Source: an uncultured Acidimicrobiales bacterium (GTDB lineage Bacteria > Actinomycetota > Acidimicrobiia > Acidimicrobiales > SZUA-35). From it: DNA of 63,349 nt. Position 1 is the stretch's first letter; each line of letters starts with the position of its first letter. The notes beneath the pieces are model-generated. The model was not told the DNA's origin. It worked only from the letters and a program-made list of their open reading frames with translations, and searched no databases. Position numbers and translations under genes: made by a program. Of this stretch, positions 17,030-25,766 are shown piece by piece. The stretch spans positions 1-63,349 of the forward strand of contig CALJSB010000147.1 in NCBI GenBank assembly GCA_937976305.1. Reading direction: 5' to 3'.

Positions 17030-18460
17030 TCAGCCTCGACAGTCCTGCACTGCAGCAAGGAGGTCAGCGGGTGTGCCGATGACTTCGAGCCGTCGGCTGT
17101 AGTTGAGATCGTCGAGCGTCGGCTCGGTTTCGAGCGCACAAGCTCGTGACACTTCAAAGTCCCAGTTGCCCTGAGAGCGGGCAAGGACATCGGCGGTGAA
17201 CCACGATTGAAGAAGTTCGTTGTGTTCGGCTTCGTTGTCGCGTTCGGCCTGAAGTGTCTCAACCTCTGCCTCGAGCGACGTCAGCTGCTCGGCGTTCGCA
17301 GCACTCTCGGCCTCGAGCTCCTCGACTCGGGTCTCGGCAGCAGCGACTGCTTCTTCGGCAGCTGGATCGGTGGTGGTTTCGACCACCTCGGTCGTCGCAA
17401 CCGTGGTGGTTACGGCGTCGGCGGTGGTCGTGACCTCGACACCAGCCGAGCCTTCGCTGTCTCCACTACCGGCCCACAGCCCGAGCAAGAAGCCACCGCC
17501 GGCCAAGCACAGACCTGCGATGACTGCCCAGGCAGTCCATGGTGTCTTTGGGTCGTGGTCGATGCTCGTGCTGGTCGGGGCCTTTGTGGGAGATCCGACA
17601 CGCTGGGACGCTGACGTCTTCGGCTTGGCGGTGCGCGGTGTGGACGCGGGGCCGGTTGTCTTCGCGGCTGTTCCTGACGACTTCGGCTCGGCTGGTCTCG
17701 GCTGTGCGATCGAATTCGGGAACGACGTGGCCGTCTTTCTTGCTTGCGCCTTGGTGACTTCAGAGAGCTGCGACCCGGAGCTTGCGTTTGCGCCCTGCGC
17801 CGGCTTGGCTTTGCGAGTCGTACCGGGAGCCGATGGTTCGGCCCCTTCCTTTGGCTTGAGAAGATCGACCATCGAAGGGGCAGGCTCGGCCGCTACCGGT
17901 TCCTTCTCGAGTTGGGCCTTGGCCGACTCGAGTTGCTCCTTGGTGACGTCAGAGGTTGGGCTCAGGTCGGGCTTCTTCACCGTCTCGCGAGACGCTGATT
18001 CAGAAGGGGCTGTTGGAGCCGGCGCTGTTGCAGACGGCGCTGTTGCAGAAGAACGTGCCGTGGGCTGCTCCACCTTGGGAGCTGCGGCAGCCGACGGATC
18101 GGGCTTACCGAAGAGCCCAGTGAGGGCAGACGGCGAGGCAGCCGCCTTGGCGTCTCCTTGACCAGCCGCACTGGCGCGCTCGGGGGCGCCGGCGGGTTGG
18201 GAGAACAGACCTGCACCGTTGTCCGCTTCGAAGAACGCGGTGGTCGGTGCTGGCGGTGCGATGTCGTCGGCAGGCTTCGTTGAGACGATGCCGGGGACAG
18301 TGGTGAGGTCGACGACGACGTCGGCGCGAGCGGCAGACGCCGTTTCGGCATCTCGTGTGCTGTCTGTCCAGGTGCGACCGTCCCAGAAGCGCTCCATGTC
18401 AGGGCTTCTTGGATCGGTGTACCAACCGGGAAAGCGGGTGCTGTTGTTGGAATCAACCAT
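17030..18460 (-). CDS. DUF2510 protein with one TM helix and coiled coil
   Basis: A 476-residue protein typical of actinobacterial envelope proteins. Near the N-terminus is a DUF2510 motif (FPGWYTDPRSPDMERFWDGR, then TWTD). A long Ala/Pro/Ser/Thr/Lys-rich region of about 260 residues follows, then one transmembrane segment (WAVIAGLCLAGGGFLLGLWAG), a Thr/Val-rich stalk, a coiled coil (VEELEAESAANAEQLTSLEA and beyond) and a small C-terminal domain with two cysteines. The topology is probably N-terminus inside, coiled coil outside. ATG 18460 gives the DUF2510 start; the longer frame upstream has no support. Function unknown. Confidence 0.82.
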   Translation of the reverse strand: MVDSNNSTRFPGWYTDPRSPDMERFWDGRTWTDSTRDAETASAARADVVVDLTTVPGIVSTKPADDIAPPAPTTAFFEADNGAGLFSQPAGAPERASAAGQGDAKAAASPSALTGLFGKPDPSAAAAPKVEQPTARSSATAPSATAPAPTAPSESASRETVKKPDLSPTSDVTKEQLESAKAQLEKEPVAAEPAPSMVDLLKPKEGAEPSAPGTTRKAKPAQGANASSGSQLSEVTKAQARKTATSFPNSIAQPRPAEPKSSGTAAKTTGPASTPRTAKPKTSASQRVGSPTKAPTSTSIDHDPKTPWTAWAVIAGLCLAGGGFLLGLWAGSGDSEGSAGVEVTTTADAVTTTVATTEVVETTTDPAAEEAVAAAETRVEELEAESAANAEQLTSLEAEVETLQAERDNEAEHNELLQSWFTADVLARSQGNWDFEVSRACALETEPTLDDLNYSRRLEVIGTPADLLAAVQDCRG

Positions 18461-18594
18461 GATCGTGATGTCGCCCAGGTACGACGGGATTCGCCGGGCG
18501 GCGCTCGCGAGGGTAGGCCGTTGTGGCGGCGAGATCTCAATGTTGGAGGAAATTACCCCCAGGTTGGATCTCGGCGACGACGGACTCGACATGG

Positions 18595-18879
18595 TCAGAC
18601 GTCCAAGCGTTCCAAGTCGAGCGCTGCTTCTACAGAGGCAAGGGCGCCAAGGATCAGTTCGGTGAGTTCGTCATCGATCTCGCCGATTGCCTTCACATCG
18701 TCGAGTACATCACTCACGAGTCGTTGTGTGGCCGCGCTCTGCGCCCTCAGATAGGCCTGTCGCAGCCACGCCTCGCAGTTGACAGGCAACAGCGTGTTGG
18801 CCATGCGAGTAGCGAGAAGACGCTCGATGTCAACCTCTGAGAGGGGGACCGTGTCACGGAGAGCGATGGGATGGACCAT
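18595..18879 (-). CDS. Hypothetical 94-residue protein
   Basis: Not recognised. A helical, acidic 94-residue protein (IALRDTVPLSEVDIERLLAT, ending VEAALDLERLDV) with no signal or membrane segment. The ATG at 18879 has GGAGAGG just upstream. Lies 134 bases upstream of the DUF2510 gene on the same strand. The amino-acid composition looks like a real protein and no competing frame is plausible here once the divergent HTH gene is started at 18983. Confidence 0.6.
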   Translation of the reverse strand: MVHPIALRDTVPLSEVDIERLLATRMANTLLPVNCEAWLRQAYLRAQSAATQRLVSDVLDDVKAIGEIDDELTELILGALASVEAALDLERLDV

Positions 18880-18970
18880 GCCTCTCCATCGGATGGGCCA
18901 TTGGACCTATGAGCGGTTCGCCAGAATTTTCTCGCGGCATCTGCAACCGGCGGCCTGGAACATCGAGAAC

Positions 18971-18976
18971 TACCCT
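18971..18976 (+). promoter_or_regulatory. -10 box TACCCT of leaderless gene at 18983
   Basis: TACCCT, 6 bases, then GTG at 18983. This decides the start of the HTH-like protein: the frame is open further upstream, but the promoter box lies inside that extension. Confidence 0.65.
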
Positions 18977-18982
18977 GGCGTC

Positions 18983-19318
18983 GTGACTCCCCAGCAGCTG
19001 GCCGATGATCTCTCGATCGATGTTCGCGAGCTCAGGACCTGGTTACGGGCCAACCATCGACGGCCTGCTGAAGACCGTGGCAAGCCGTGGCGCATCACAT
19101 CAGCGATCGAGCGCGACGCGCGCATTGCCTTTGGTCAGCCGCCTTCTTTCGGTACCGATCTCAGAAACGTTTCGTCCGACGTCAAGACGGAGATCTCCGA
19201 ATTGGCGTCAGAGGTCGCAGCAACCGTGCGAGGTGCTCGTCAACACGTCCGACAAGCCGTGAACGATGTCCGGAACGACCTCAGGGCTGAGGCCGACGAT
19301 GATTCGCCCACTCCATGA
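18983..19318 (+). CDS. Small putative DNA-binding protein (HTH-like N-terminus)
   Basis: A 111-residue protein. The N-terminus (VTPQQLADDLSIDVRELRTW followed by LRANHRRPAEDRGKPWRIT) reads like a short helix-turn-helix of the Lsr2 C-terminal or MerR-like type: a domain for choosing a position and an arginine-rich tail for DNA. The rest is helical (VKTEISELASEVAATVRGAR) and could be a dimerising coil. Start GTG 18983 is chosen from the TACCCT box at 6 bases. The last 38 bases overlap the 3' end of the convergent polX gene. Confidence 0.6.
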   Translation: MTPQQLADDLSIDVRELRTWLRANHRRPAEDRGKPWRITSAIERDARIAFGQPPSFGTDLRNVSSDVKTEISELASEVAATVRGARQHVRQAVNDVRNDLRAEADDDSPTP

Positions 19319-21032
19319 ACTCGTCGTGGGGCCACGTATTCACGACTTGATCTCTGGGGGCCCAACCTCGCTGTGCGGTGAGGACGCCGTACTCCATCCG
19401 CCCCAGTTCAGACGTGTGGTGGCTGTCGGTGTTGATCACGAGTTTCACGCCGCGATCGACGGCTCGTCGGACAACGGATGACGCTGCATCGAGCCGTTGC
19501 AACGCGCCGTTGATCTCGAGCGCAACATCGAAGGTAAAGAGGGCCTCGAGGACGATGTCGACGTCGATCTCGATGCCCGGCCGCCTCCCGATGTAGCGGC
19601 CGGTCAGGTGTCCGATCGAGTTGACGGTCGGGTCAGCGATCGCGGCAACGAGTCGAGCGGTCTGTTCGTCTTGGGATTGATCGAAGTGTGAGTGGACCGA
19701 GGCAACGGTGTAGTCGAACAGCGCCCGAAACTCGGCGTCGTAGTCGAGACCGCCTTTCGGGCCGATGTTGAGCTCGCACCCGTACAGAAGCGTCATGTCG
19801 GGGTAGTCGACATCGAGGGCACGAATCGCTTCGCGATGCTCGAGCATCTCTTCGCGATTCGAGCCATTGATGGCAAGATCCTCGCCGTGGTCGGTGATGG
19901 CGAGATACTCATACCCCTTCGACGCAGCCTCGGCCACCATCTCGGCCAGTGTTGAGCGACCATCACCGGAACGGTCGGTGTGGTAGTGCAGATCGCCCCT
20001 GATGTGTGACACCTCGACCAACTCTGGCAACTCGTCTGCTGCTGCGGCGTCGACCTCGCCGGTGGCCTCACGCATCGGTGGTGGCACAAAGGCCATGTCG
20101 AGGGCCTCGTAGATCTCGGCTTCAGAAGCACTAGCGAGCAGTGCCCCCGTCTCTCCGTCCTCGCCAATCTCAAACAACCCGTACTCGTTGAGGATCGACG
20201 TTCGATCGATGGCACGCTGCCGAAGCGCAATGTTGTGGGCCTTCGAGCCGGTGAAGTACATCGTGGCTGCACCGAATTCAGCAGGCGCCACGACTCGAAC
20301 ATCGACCTGTAAGCCCGCAGCAGTCAAGAACGACGTCTTCGTGTCGCCACTGAGCAAGATGTCGTTGGCCTCGATGTGATTGCGTACCGCCTCCATCACG
20401 AGCGAGCCATCTGTCGCCGCAACGGTGATGTCGATGTCGCCAACCGTCTCGGAAAACCGGCGAAGGCTGCCACAGAAGGCAACGTCGACAACCGTGTCGA
20501 CGCGTCGCAGGTCGTCGACAAGGCGCTCAGCGAGCGGCAAAGCATCGGCGATCGGCGTCCGCCGATCCTTACCGGCCAGGCCCAATCGGTCGATCGCTTT
20601 GGAGATCTTCGCTTCGCTTGTCGCCCCCAGGCCGGGCAGGGTCCGGAGCTTTTCGCTGTCGATCGCGGCCTTCAGGCTTTCGACGTCTTCGACCCCGAGC
20701 TCGCTGCGGATCAACTTGAGAGTCTTTGGTCCAAGCCCTGGTATCCGGCTGAGTTCGACCACCGACGGTGGATACGTGGCTCGGAGCGTGTCGAGCTTGG
20801 CCACTGAGCCGGTGTCGACGAATTCTCGTATCTTGCTCGCCGTCGACTTGCCGATCCCCTTGAGCTTCGCGAGTTCTGTTGCCGAGAGATCAGCCGGGTT
20901 CCGAGCGTCGCCCTCGAGGGCTTGCCGGGCGTTCTCGTAGGCTCGAACTTTGAACGATTGGGGGCTCTCTTCTTCGAGCGTGGTCAGCGAGGCCAACTCG
21001 CTCAGCATCGCCAACACGTCACGGCGCTCCAC
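19281..21032 (-). CDS. polX: DNA polymerase X family protein with PHP domain
   Basis: A 583-residue PolX, a repair polymerase with an associated PHP phosphoesterase. Order: N-terminal 8-kDa-like and helix-hairpin-helix regions (LAKLKGIGKSTASKIREFV, LSRIPGLGPKTLKLI), the nucleotidyltransferase palm with GSLRRFSETVGDIDITVAA carrying the catalytic Asp pair, then a PHP domain from about residue 345: RGDLHYHTDRSGDGRSTL, AITDHGEDLAI, YGCELNI, ASVHSHF, IGHLTGRYIGRRPG and INTDSHHTSEL. The PHP metal ligands look retained, though the usual IAHP is IGHL. GTG 21032 has AGAGAGG seven bases upstream. Confidence 0.95.
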   Translation of the reverse strand: MERRDVLAMLSELASLTTLEEESPQSFKVRAYENARQALEGDARNPADLSATELAKLKGIGKSTASKIREFVDTGSVAKLDTLRATYPPSVVELSRIPGLGPKTLKLIRSELGVEDVESLKAAIDSEKLRTLPGLGATSEAKISKAIDRLGLAGKDRRTPIADALPLAERLVDDLRRVDTVVDVAFCGSLRRFSETVGDIDITVAATDGSLVMEAVRNHIEANDILLSGDTKTSFLTAAGLQVDVRVVAPAEFGAATMYFTGSKAHNIALRQRAIDRTSILNEYGLFEIGEDGETGALLASASEAEIYEALDMAFVPPPMREATGEVDAAAADELPELVEVSHIRGDLHYHTDRSGDGRSTLAEMVAEAASKGYEYLAITDHGEDLAINGSNREEMLEHREAIRALDVDYPDMTLLYGCELNIGPKGGLDYDAEFRALFDYTVASVHSHFDQSQDEQTARLVAAIADPTVNSIGHLTGRYIGRRPGIEIDVDIVLEALFTFDVALEINGALQRLDAASSVVRRAVDRGVKLVINTDSHHTSELGRMEYGVLTAQRGWAPRDQVVNTWPHDEFMEWANHRRPQP

Positions 21033-21056
21033 GGCTCTACCTCTCTGCGCTCGTAC

Positions 21057-21302
21057 TCAGGCCTTCTTTGTACGAGCTCGTTTGAGGAGTCGGAGAAGGG
21101 CTGCACCAGCAAGCGCCAACTCGGCCGCCGAGAGCCCTTCTCCCCCACTGCTCGTGTTGGCTCCGAAGCGCTTTGCCATGTCGTCGTTGATCAATCCACG
21201 GCGATGGGCGAGCCGGAGGCCGGCATTTCCGACAATGGCCACATCACTCATTCGGCCCAAAACGGGGAATCGGCCAGCGAGCTTCTTCCTCAAAAACTTC
21301 AT
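21057..21302 (-). CDS. Small basic hypothetical protein
   Basis: An 81-residue protein, not recognised. It is very basic at both ends (MKFLRKKLAGRFPVLGR and LLRLLKRARTKKA) with a short hydrophobic stretch in the middle (LSAAELALAGAALLRLL), suggesting peripheral membrane or nucleic-acid binding. It lies 24 bases upstream of polX on the same strand and may be cotranscribed with it. Start chosen from a TAGTGT box 6 bases before the ATG. Confidence 0.68.
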   Translation of the reverse strand: MKFLRKKLAGRFPVLGRMSDVAIVGNAGLRLAHRRGLINDDMAKRFGANTSSGGEGLSAAELALAGAALLRLLKRARTKKA

Positions 21303-21308
21303 GGATTG

Positions 21309-21314
21309 ACACTA
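21309..21314 (-). promoter_or_regulatory. -10 box TAGTGT of leaderless gene at 21302
   Basis: On the minus strand TAGTGT is followed by 6 bases (CAATCC) and the ATG. It probably drives the small basic protein and polX together. Confidence 0.6.
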
Positions 21315-21389
21315 CCCCTCACCACATCTCTCACACATCCCTCACCGAGTGCTGCCCGCGATCGGTCGTGCCCTTGACCCAGAAGGCAC

Positions 21390-21395
21390 TAGCTT
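21390..21395 (+). promoter_or_regulatory. -10 box TAGCTT of leaderless gene at 21403
   Basis: TAGCTT lies 7 bases before the ATG at 21403, with no Shine-Dalgarno between them. Confidence 0.5.
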
Positions 21396-21402
21396 TTGCA
21401 CC

Positions 21403-22311
21403 ATGGTGTATACCGTCATTGTGCTTGCCGTTGTCGCCCTCGGGCTGGCGGTGCTCCTTCTGAGGTCGCGATCTCAGGTGAAGTCTCTCAACGCCAATCT
21501 CCACCAGGTTCGCGAAGAGACAGCGGCGGAACGCACCCGATTCGAGTCTGAGATCAAGGAAAAGGACGCCTCGATCGGTGAACTCGAGACCTCCGCCGCG
21601 GCAGCAACCACCGAGATCGACGAGCTCAAAACGAGCAAAACCAAGGCCGAAGAGAACGCAGCGGCCGAGACTGAGCGGGCCGACAGGGCGGTCAAGGATG
21701 TCGCAACGACTCAAGAAGAGCTCCTGAGCAACCAGGCCAAGCTCGACGAACTCATGATCCAGAACAATGCGCTGGTCGACGATCGCGACAGCCTCAAGAA
21801 CGAGATCGAATCGGCTCGATCGGCTCCCGCGCTCGTCCTTGGTGAGAGCACCCGAAACGGCGACGACGCATCACCCATTCACACGCTGTGGGATCTCGAA
21901 GTTGCTCGCAGCGAACGGACCTGGCGACACAGTGTTGCCATCAACCCAGAAAACGATCCAAGCCCGTTCGACGAGACGGACGACCCTGTGCGGCTTGCCG
22001 TCGAGATCGAAGCAGCCGCTCTGCGCGAAACAGTTGGCTCGTTTATCACTGTCGATTGGCAGGCGGTGCCCGTGGCCGATGCAGCTCGCCGACAGTTGGT
22101 GCTGCGAGTGGCCCAAGAAATGCTCGCAGCCGCATCACGCGAACCCGCTGCGTCGACGCTGACCGCAACTGGCGATGATGACGTCGTCCTCGAACTGACC
22201 CAGACCGACGATGAGGATCAGATCATCAATCTGATCCCGCCGACGATCGACAGCGATCTCGTCGACGTCCAAACAGCGCAGGGACTTCGCATCACCGTCC
22301 GCTCTGATTGA
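21403..22311 (+). CDS. Membrane-anchored coiled-coil protein
   Basis: A 302-residue protein of unknown function. Residues 1-20 are a single transmembrane helix (VIVLAVVALGLAVLLLRSRS). Residues about 25-145 form a long coiled coil with heptad-like Glu/Lys/Ala runs (SLNANLHQVREETAAERTRF, ELLSNQAKLDELMIQNNALV). A C-terminal globular domain of about 130 residues begins TLWDLEVARSERTWRHSVAI; that opening resembles a segment in other actinobacterial envelope proteins, but I cannot name it. The start of the phospholipase D gene lies 14 bases after the stop, so the two are likely one operon. Confidence 0.82.
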   Translation: MVYTVIVLAVVALGLAVLLLRSRSQVKSLNANLHQVREETAAERTRFESEIKEKDASIGELETSAAAATTEIDELKTSKTKAEENAAAETERADRAVKDVATTQEELLSNQAKLDELMIQNNALVDDRDSLKNEIESARSAPALVLGESTRNGDDASPIHTLWDLEVARSERTWRHSVAINPENDPSPFDETDDPVRLAVEIEAAALRETVGSFITVDWQAVPVADAARRQLVLRVAQEMLAAASREPAASTLTATGDDDVVLELTQTDDEDQIINLIPPTIDSDLVDVQTAQGLRITVRSD

Positions 22312-22325
22312 GCACGGGAACCACC

Positions 22326-23504
22326 ATGACGACCAATGGGGCTGGCGAATCGCCGAATTCAGACCGTTGGCGGCGCCGGCTCGAAGCCCTCTTGGGTATC
22401 CCGGCGACAGATGGCAACCAGATCGATGTACTTCGAAACGGCGACGAGATCTTCCCGGCGATGCTCGATGCAATACGAAGCTCCACTCGCTCGATCGAGT
22501 TCTTGACCTTCGTCTTCTGGAAGGGCGAGATCACGACGGAGTTTGCGAACGCCTTTGCCGAGCGAGCCCGAGCCGGAGTTCGGGTTCGCGTGCTCCTCGA
22601 CACGCTCGGCTCACGACACATCCGGAAGGAACTCGTCGAGCAGATGCGCGAAGCAGGGTGCGATCTCCGCTGGTTTCGAGCCGTCGACTCTCCGCTCACT
22701 CGGGCCAACCACCGCACGCATCGCAAGCTCCTCATCTGCGACGAAACAACAGCCTTCACCGGCGGCGTCGGCATCGCTCAAGAGTGGACAGGCAACGCCC
22801 AACACGTTGACGACTGGCGCGATACCCACTTTCGAGTGCGGGGCCGGGCCGTCGATGGGTTGCGCGGCGCGTTCATCGACAATTGGATCGAGACCGGTCC
22901 GCTCATCATCGACGAGATGTTCGACACGTTCCCGGGGCATGACAGCCACGGCCCCTCCACCGTTCAGGTCATCACGGGGGCTGCTGAAGCCGGCGGCAAC
23001 GACATCGCCACGCTGCTTGAGGTATTGATCGAGTCCGCCGAACAGCGCCTACGAATCGCGACGGCGTACTTCAATCCCGACGACGAGCTCGCGGCACTCC
23101 TGATCGCGGCCGCCCATCGCGGCGTGAAGATCGAAGTGCTGGTCCCTGGGCTGCATGCAGACAAGCGTTTCGTACAGATTGTCGGCGAGGCGCGCTACGC
23201 CGAGCTGCTCGAAGGGGGTGTCGACGTGCGCTGCTACACGAAAACAATGCTGCATACGAAGATTCTCACCGTCGACGGACTCGTGGCAACCGTTGGGTCA
23301 GCAAACATCAACCAGCGGTCGTTCCAGTTCGATGAGGAAGTCAACTTGGTGGTCTTCGACCCCGACGTCGTCGCCATCCTCGATGAGCACTTCGACGACG
23401 ATCTCGAGTCGAGTGAAGCGGTCGACCCGGCAACCTGGGCCGAGCGCAGCATCATGCAGCGGGCGGCCGAACGAGCCGCCTCGGTGGTATCAGACCTCAT
23501 CTGA
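22326..23504 (+). CDS. Phospholipase D-family / cardiolipin synthase-like enzyme
   Basis: A 392-residue two-HKD protein. The first catalytic motif is NHRTHRKLLICDETTAFTGG (HxK-x4-D) and the second is LHTKILTVDGLVATVGSANI, followed by NQRSFQFDEEVNLVVFD, the cardiolipin synthase style. This family transfers phosphatidyl groups between phospholipids or hydrolyses phosphodiesters. There are no N-terminal membrane helices, unlike the ClsA type, so the protein may be the short, soluble type recruited to the membrane by its coiled-coil neighbour (inference). ATG 22326 is preferred over a TTG at 22308 that overlaps the previous stop. Confidence 0.92.
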   Translation: MTTNGAGESPNSDRWRRRLEALLGIPATDGNQIDVLRNGDEIFPAMLDAIRSSTRSIEFLTFVFWKGEITTEFANAFAERARAGVRVRVLLDTLGSRHIRKELVEQMREAGCDLRWFRAVDSPLTRANHRTHRKLLICDETTAFTGGVGIAQEWTGNAQHVDDWRDTHFRVRGRAVDGLRGAFIDNWIETGPLIIDEMFDTFPGHDSHGPSTVQVITGAAEAGGNDIATLLEVLIESAEQRLRIATAYFNPDDELAALLIAAAHRGVKIEVLVPGLHADKRFVQIVGEARYAELLEGGVDVRCYTKTMLHTKILTVDGLVATVGSANINQRSFQFDEEVNLVVFDPDVVAILDEHFDDDLESSEAVDPATWAERSIMQRAAERAASVVSDLI

Positions 23505-23536
23505 CCACCTCGGTCACCTGAGTGCTCGCCGATACT

Positions 23537-24169
23537 TCAGACCTCGTCCGCGAGCCTGTCGCCGTCGATCACTTTGATGCCACCGCGGCGAAGCTCGACA
23601 ACGCCACTTGCCACGAGGTCTTGCAGCGAAGCGTTGGTCGTCGGCCGCGTCGTCCCGGCAAGCGAGGCCAAGATGGCCTGGGTCAGGGGGATGTCGTCAC
23701 CGAACATCTCGCGCAGTTCGCTCAGCCGTCGGCGGACCCGTAGCTCCGCCGGATGGTGCCGGGCTTCGAGAAGCAGGTCACCCGCTTCGCGTACGCGAGC
23801 ATCGAGCATGCGAACCAACAGGTCGTTGAGCATGGGGTGTTCGAGACGTGCGTTGTCGAACTCACGACGCCCCAACACCTTGGTGGTGAGATCGGTGACG
23901 GCGCGAGCGGTGGCTCCTCGACGTTCATCTGAGATCAGTGCCTGCTCCCCCATCAGTTCGTTCGGCCCCCGAATCGCAACGGCGACCAGGTCCCCCTGCA
24001 GCGTCACCCGTTCGACGATCACGTGACCAGACACGATCACGTGAAGCGCTTCTCCACGATCACCTTCCAAGAAGAGCGTTTGGCCCTTCGGCACGTACCT
24101 CGAGGTCATGATCGCCTCGAGTCCCTCGCGAGATTCGGCGTCGAGCGTCTCTATCAGGCTCTGCCACAT
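23537..24169 (-). CDS. Crp/Fnr-family transcription regulator
   Basis: A 210-residue regulator. Residues about 20-120 form the cyclic-nucleotide-binding jelly roll (GQTLFLEGDRGEALHVIVSG, NELMGEQALISDERRGATAR), and the C-terminus is a winged helix with PLTQAILASLAGTTRPTTNA and LVASGVVELRRGGIKV. The PBC signature keeps GE and an RxxxxR but not the full cAMP RS pair, so the effector is uncertain. Start supported by a TAGTTT box 6 bases before the ATG. A TGTGA/TCACG inverted repeat lies 1 kb away at 25199, but no link can be shown. Confidence 0.92.
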   Translation of the reverse strand: MWQSLIETLDAESREGLEAIMTSRYVPKGQTLFLEGDRGEALHVIVSGHVIVERVTLQGDLVAVAIRGPNELMGEQALISDERRGATARAVTDLTTKVLGRREFDNARLEHPMLNDLLVRMLDARVREAGDLLLEARHHPAELRVRRRLSELREMFGDDIPLTQAILASLAGTTRPTTNASLQDLVASGVVELRRGGIKVIDGDRLADEV

Positions 24170-24175
24170 GGCCGA

Positions 24176-24181
24176 AAACTA
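24176..24181 (-). promoter_or_regulatory. -10 box TAGTTT of leaderless gene at 24169
   Basis: TAGTTT, 6 bases (TCGGCC), then the ATG of the Crp-like regulator on the minus strand. Confidence 0.6.
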
Positions 24182-24216
24182 GCCCAACATCGGTGTGCCA
24201 ACTGCTTCGAGGTTTC

Positions 24217-25041
24217 CTAGCTCGAGGCGTGCCATCCCAGCGGGAAACGGACGTCGTCATCGGGGTACGCACCGACGACTGCGGTGGTGTCGTCATCGGT
24301 CACCGTCGGGTCGCACCCGGGGTGGGGGTACCACGTGCTGTCATCGCCGAGCCAGCGAGTCGAAAGCGCCACCCGACGCTTGCTTCCCGCATTCCCTGGC
24401 GCTCCGTGGACGATCCAAGATGAGAACGCGATCGCGTCCCCGGCTTCGACGTCGAACCCGACAATGTCGAAGTCGTCTCGGGCAGCTTCGACGTCAGGAC
24501 ATTGTTCGCCGTCGAAGTCATCGACCCACTCCCGCGCCGACTCGCCGAAGGCGACCGGGGCGTAGTACGCATCCCAACGATGTGACCCTCGCACGAATTC
24601 GAGCGAGCTCTCGTCGACGGTTGCATCAGAACAGGCAACCCAAATGGAACAGATCTGCTTGCCCAGGAACGGCCAGTAGGGAATGTCTTGGTGCCAGGGC
24701 GTCGGGTTTGCCGTCTGCGGTTCTTTGATCAGCAGGTGATCGAAGTAGAGGCGGGCCGACGATGCCCCCATGAGGCGGCCTGCCAGCTCGGCGACTCCAC
24801 TCTCGAGGGCAAAACGGCGAATGGTGTCGTTTGTGGGCCACAGGTAGCGGGTGGTGAAGAGCCGATTGGTCGTGGCTCCCGGGTTCGTATCGGTGACCCA
24901 TGCCCCCGGGTCGTTGAGTTCGGCGTCCGCAACAGCGAGGATCTCTGTGATCAATGACGGATCAACCGCACCGGGAATCTTGACCACGCCGTCTGCGGCA
25001 AAGGTCGTTGCGAGCTCATCAGAGACGTCGATTGCAGTCAC
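24217..25041 (-). CDS. Phytanoyl-CoA dioxygenase (PhyH) family protein
   Basis: A 2-oxoglutarate/Fe(II)-dependent oxygenase of 274 residues. The iron triad is visible: WHQDIPYWPF supplies His-x-Asp and FSSWIVHGAPGN the distal histidine, with the 2OG-binding arginine in RRVALSTRWLGDD. GSHRWD and LEFVRGSH are typical of PhyH relatives that hydroxylate small molecules such as ectoine or halogenate/hydroxylate natural products; substrate unknown. The frame is open to 25098; GTG 25041 is preferred because it starts at the first conserved segment and has a GATGCT box at 6 bases. Confidence 0.88.
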   Translation of the reverse strand: MTAIDVSDELATTFAADGVVKIPGAVDPSLITEILAVADAELNDPGAWVTDTNPGATTNRLFTTRYLWPTNDTIRRFALESGVAELAGRLMGASSARLYFDHLLIKEPQTANPTPWHQDIPYWPFLGKQICSIWVACSDATVDESSLEFVRGSHRWDAYYAPVAFGESAREWVDDFDGEQCPDVEAARDDFDIVGFDVEAGDAIAFSSWIVHGAPGNAGSKRRVALSTRWLGDDSTWYPHPGCDPTVTDDDTTAVVGAYPDDDVRFPLGWHASS

Positions 25042-25198
25042 CGTTCGAGCATCGCGCAGGATCCCGGCCGGAGCCACCTCGCCACCCACGAGCAGCACGC
25101 AGGCCGAGTCGCGGGAGTTGCCGCCGCGAACTCCCTACGACTCGACCAGCTAGCATCACGGACGAGCATGAGAAGTACCCCCAACTCACGCTGACTCT

Positions 25199-25213
25199 GT
25201 GACTGGACGTCAC
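25199..25213. promoter_or_regulatory. Inverted repeat GTGAC-N5-GTCAC
   Basis: A perfect inverted repeat GTGAC-TGGAC-GTCAC in the gap between the PhyH gene and the next minus-strand gene, 158 bases upstream of GTG 25041. It resembles a Crp/Fnr-type operator (TGTGA...TCACG) but with 7 instead of 6 central bases. Candidate operator only. Confidence 0.35.
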
Positions 25214-25297
25214 GTTAACGCAACTCATGTTCGAGGGCAAAGACCCCATTCATCCAGAGGTGAACCGAGCAAGACGTGTCGAAAGGGCGGACCCGGG

Positions 25298-25675
25298 TCA
25301 GCTGACGGAACCACCCAGAGCGGCGGGTCGAGCGAGCTCACCGGACGCTTCTTCTCCCTCGGTTTCTTCCTCTTTGTCCTCAGCCCGATTCTGCATCGAC
25401 GGGTCAACGATCTCGAGCAACTCAGGATCGATTGGTGGCTGTTCGTCGACGGAGACCTGGGCGACAAACTGCACGCCGATCATGTCGAAATCGTGCCCAG
25501 ACACCGCTTGATCTTGGGCGAAGTCGGAAACCTGGAGCTTGCCGTCAAACAGACGGCTGATCTGGGCCACAACAAACCAGCCCGACTCAGCTTCGGGGTA
25601 CTTGTTGACAACGTCTCCGACTTGAACGTCGGAGATACGCATTCTGGCGATCTTGGCGAACTGACGCTGTGGCAC
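25298..25675 (-). CDS. Hypothetical protein with acidic tail
   Basis: A 125-residue protein, not recognised. The N-terminal 75 residues look folded (RISDVQVGDVVNKYPEAESG, WFVVAQISRLFDGKLQVSDF), and the last 35 are strongly acidic (EDKEEETEGEEASGEL). GTG 25675 has AGGAG seven bases upstream, which favours it over TTG 25678 and the internal ATG. It follows purQ by 88 bases on the same strand, with a hairpin in between. The large open frame on the opposite strand here is a shadow. Confidence 0.66.
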   Translation of the reverse strand: MPQRQFAKIARMRISDVQVGDVVNKYPEAESGWFVVAQISRLFDGKLQVSDFAQDQAVSGHDFDMIGVQFVAQVSVDEQPPIDPELLEIVDPSMQNRAEDKEEETEGEEASGELARPAALGGSVS

Positions 25676-25747
25676 CAAACGACTCCTACTTCGATGCCCG
25701 CCATGTGGCAGGCTTCGCGAGAAACATCGTCCAAGAAACGTGGCGAC

Positions 25748-25766
25748 CTGAGAACTTTCGTCTCAG
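25748..25766 (-). terminator. Hairpin at the end of the purL-purQ operon
   Basis: On the minus strand CTGAGA and TCTCAG pair around a 7-base loop (CGAAAGT) at the purQ stop, followed about 10 bases later by GTTTCTT. It may be a weak terminator or attenuating hairpin before the gene at 25675. There is no clean T-run. Confidence 0.3.

Noticed and set aside
18779..18982. N-terminal extension of the HTH-like gene
   Set aside because: The frame is open, but the TACCCT box and GTG at 18983 lie inside it, and the extension overlaps the divergent gene at 18595-18879.
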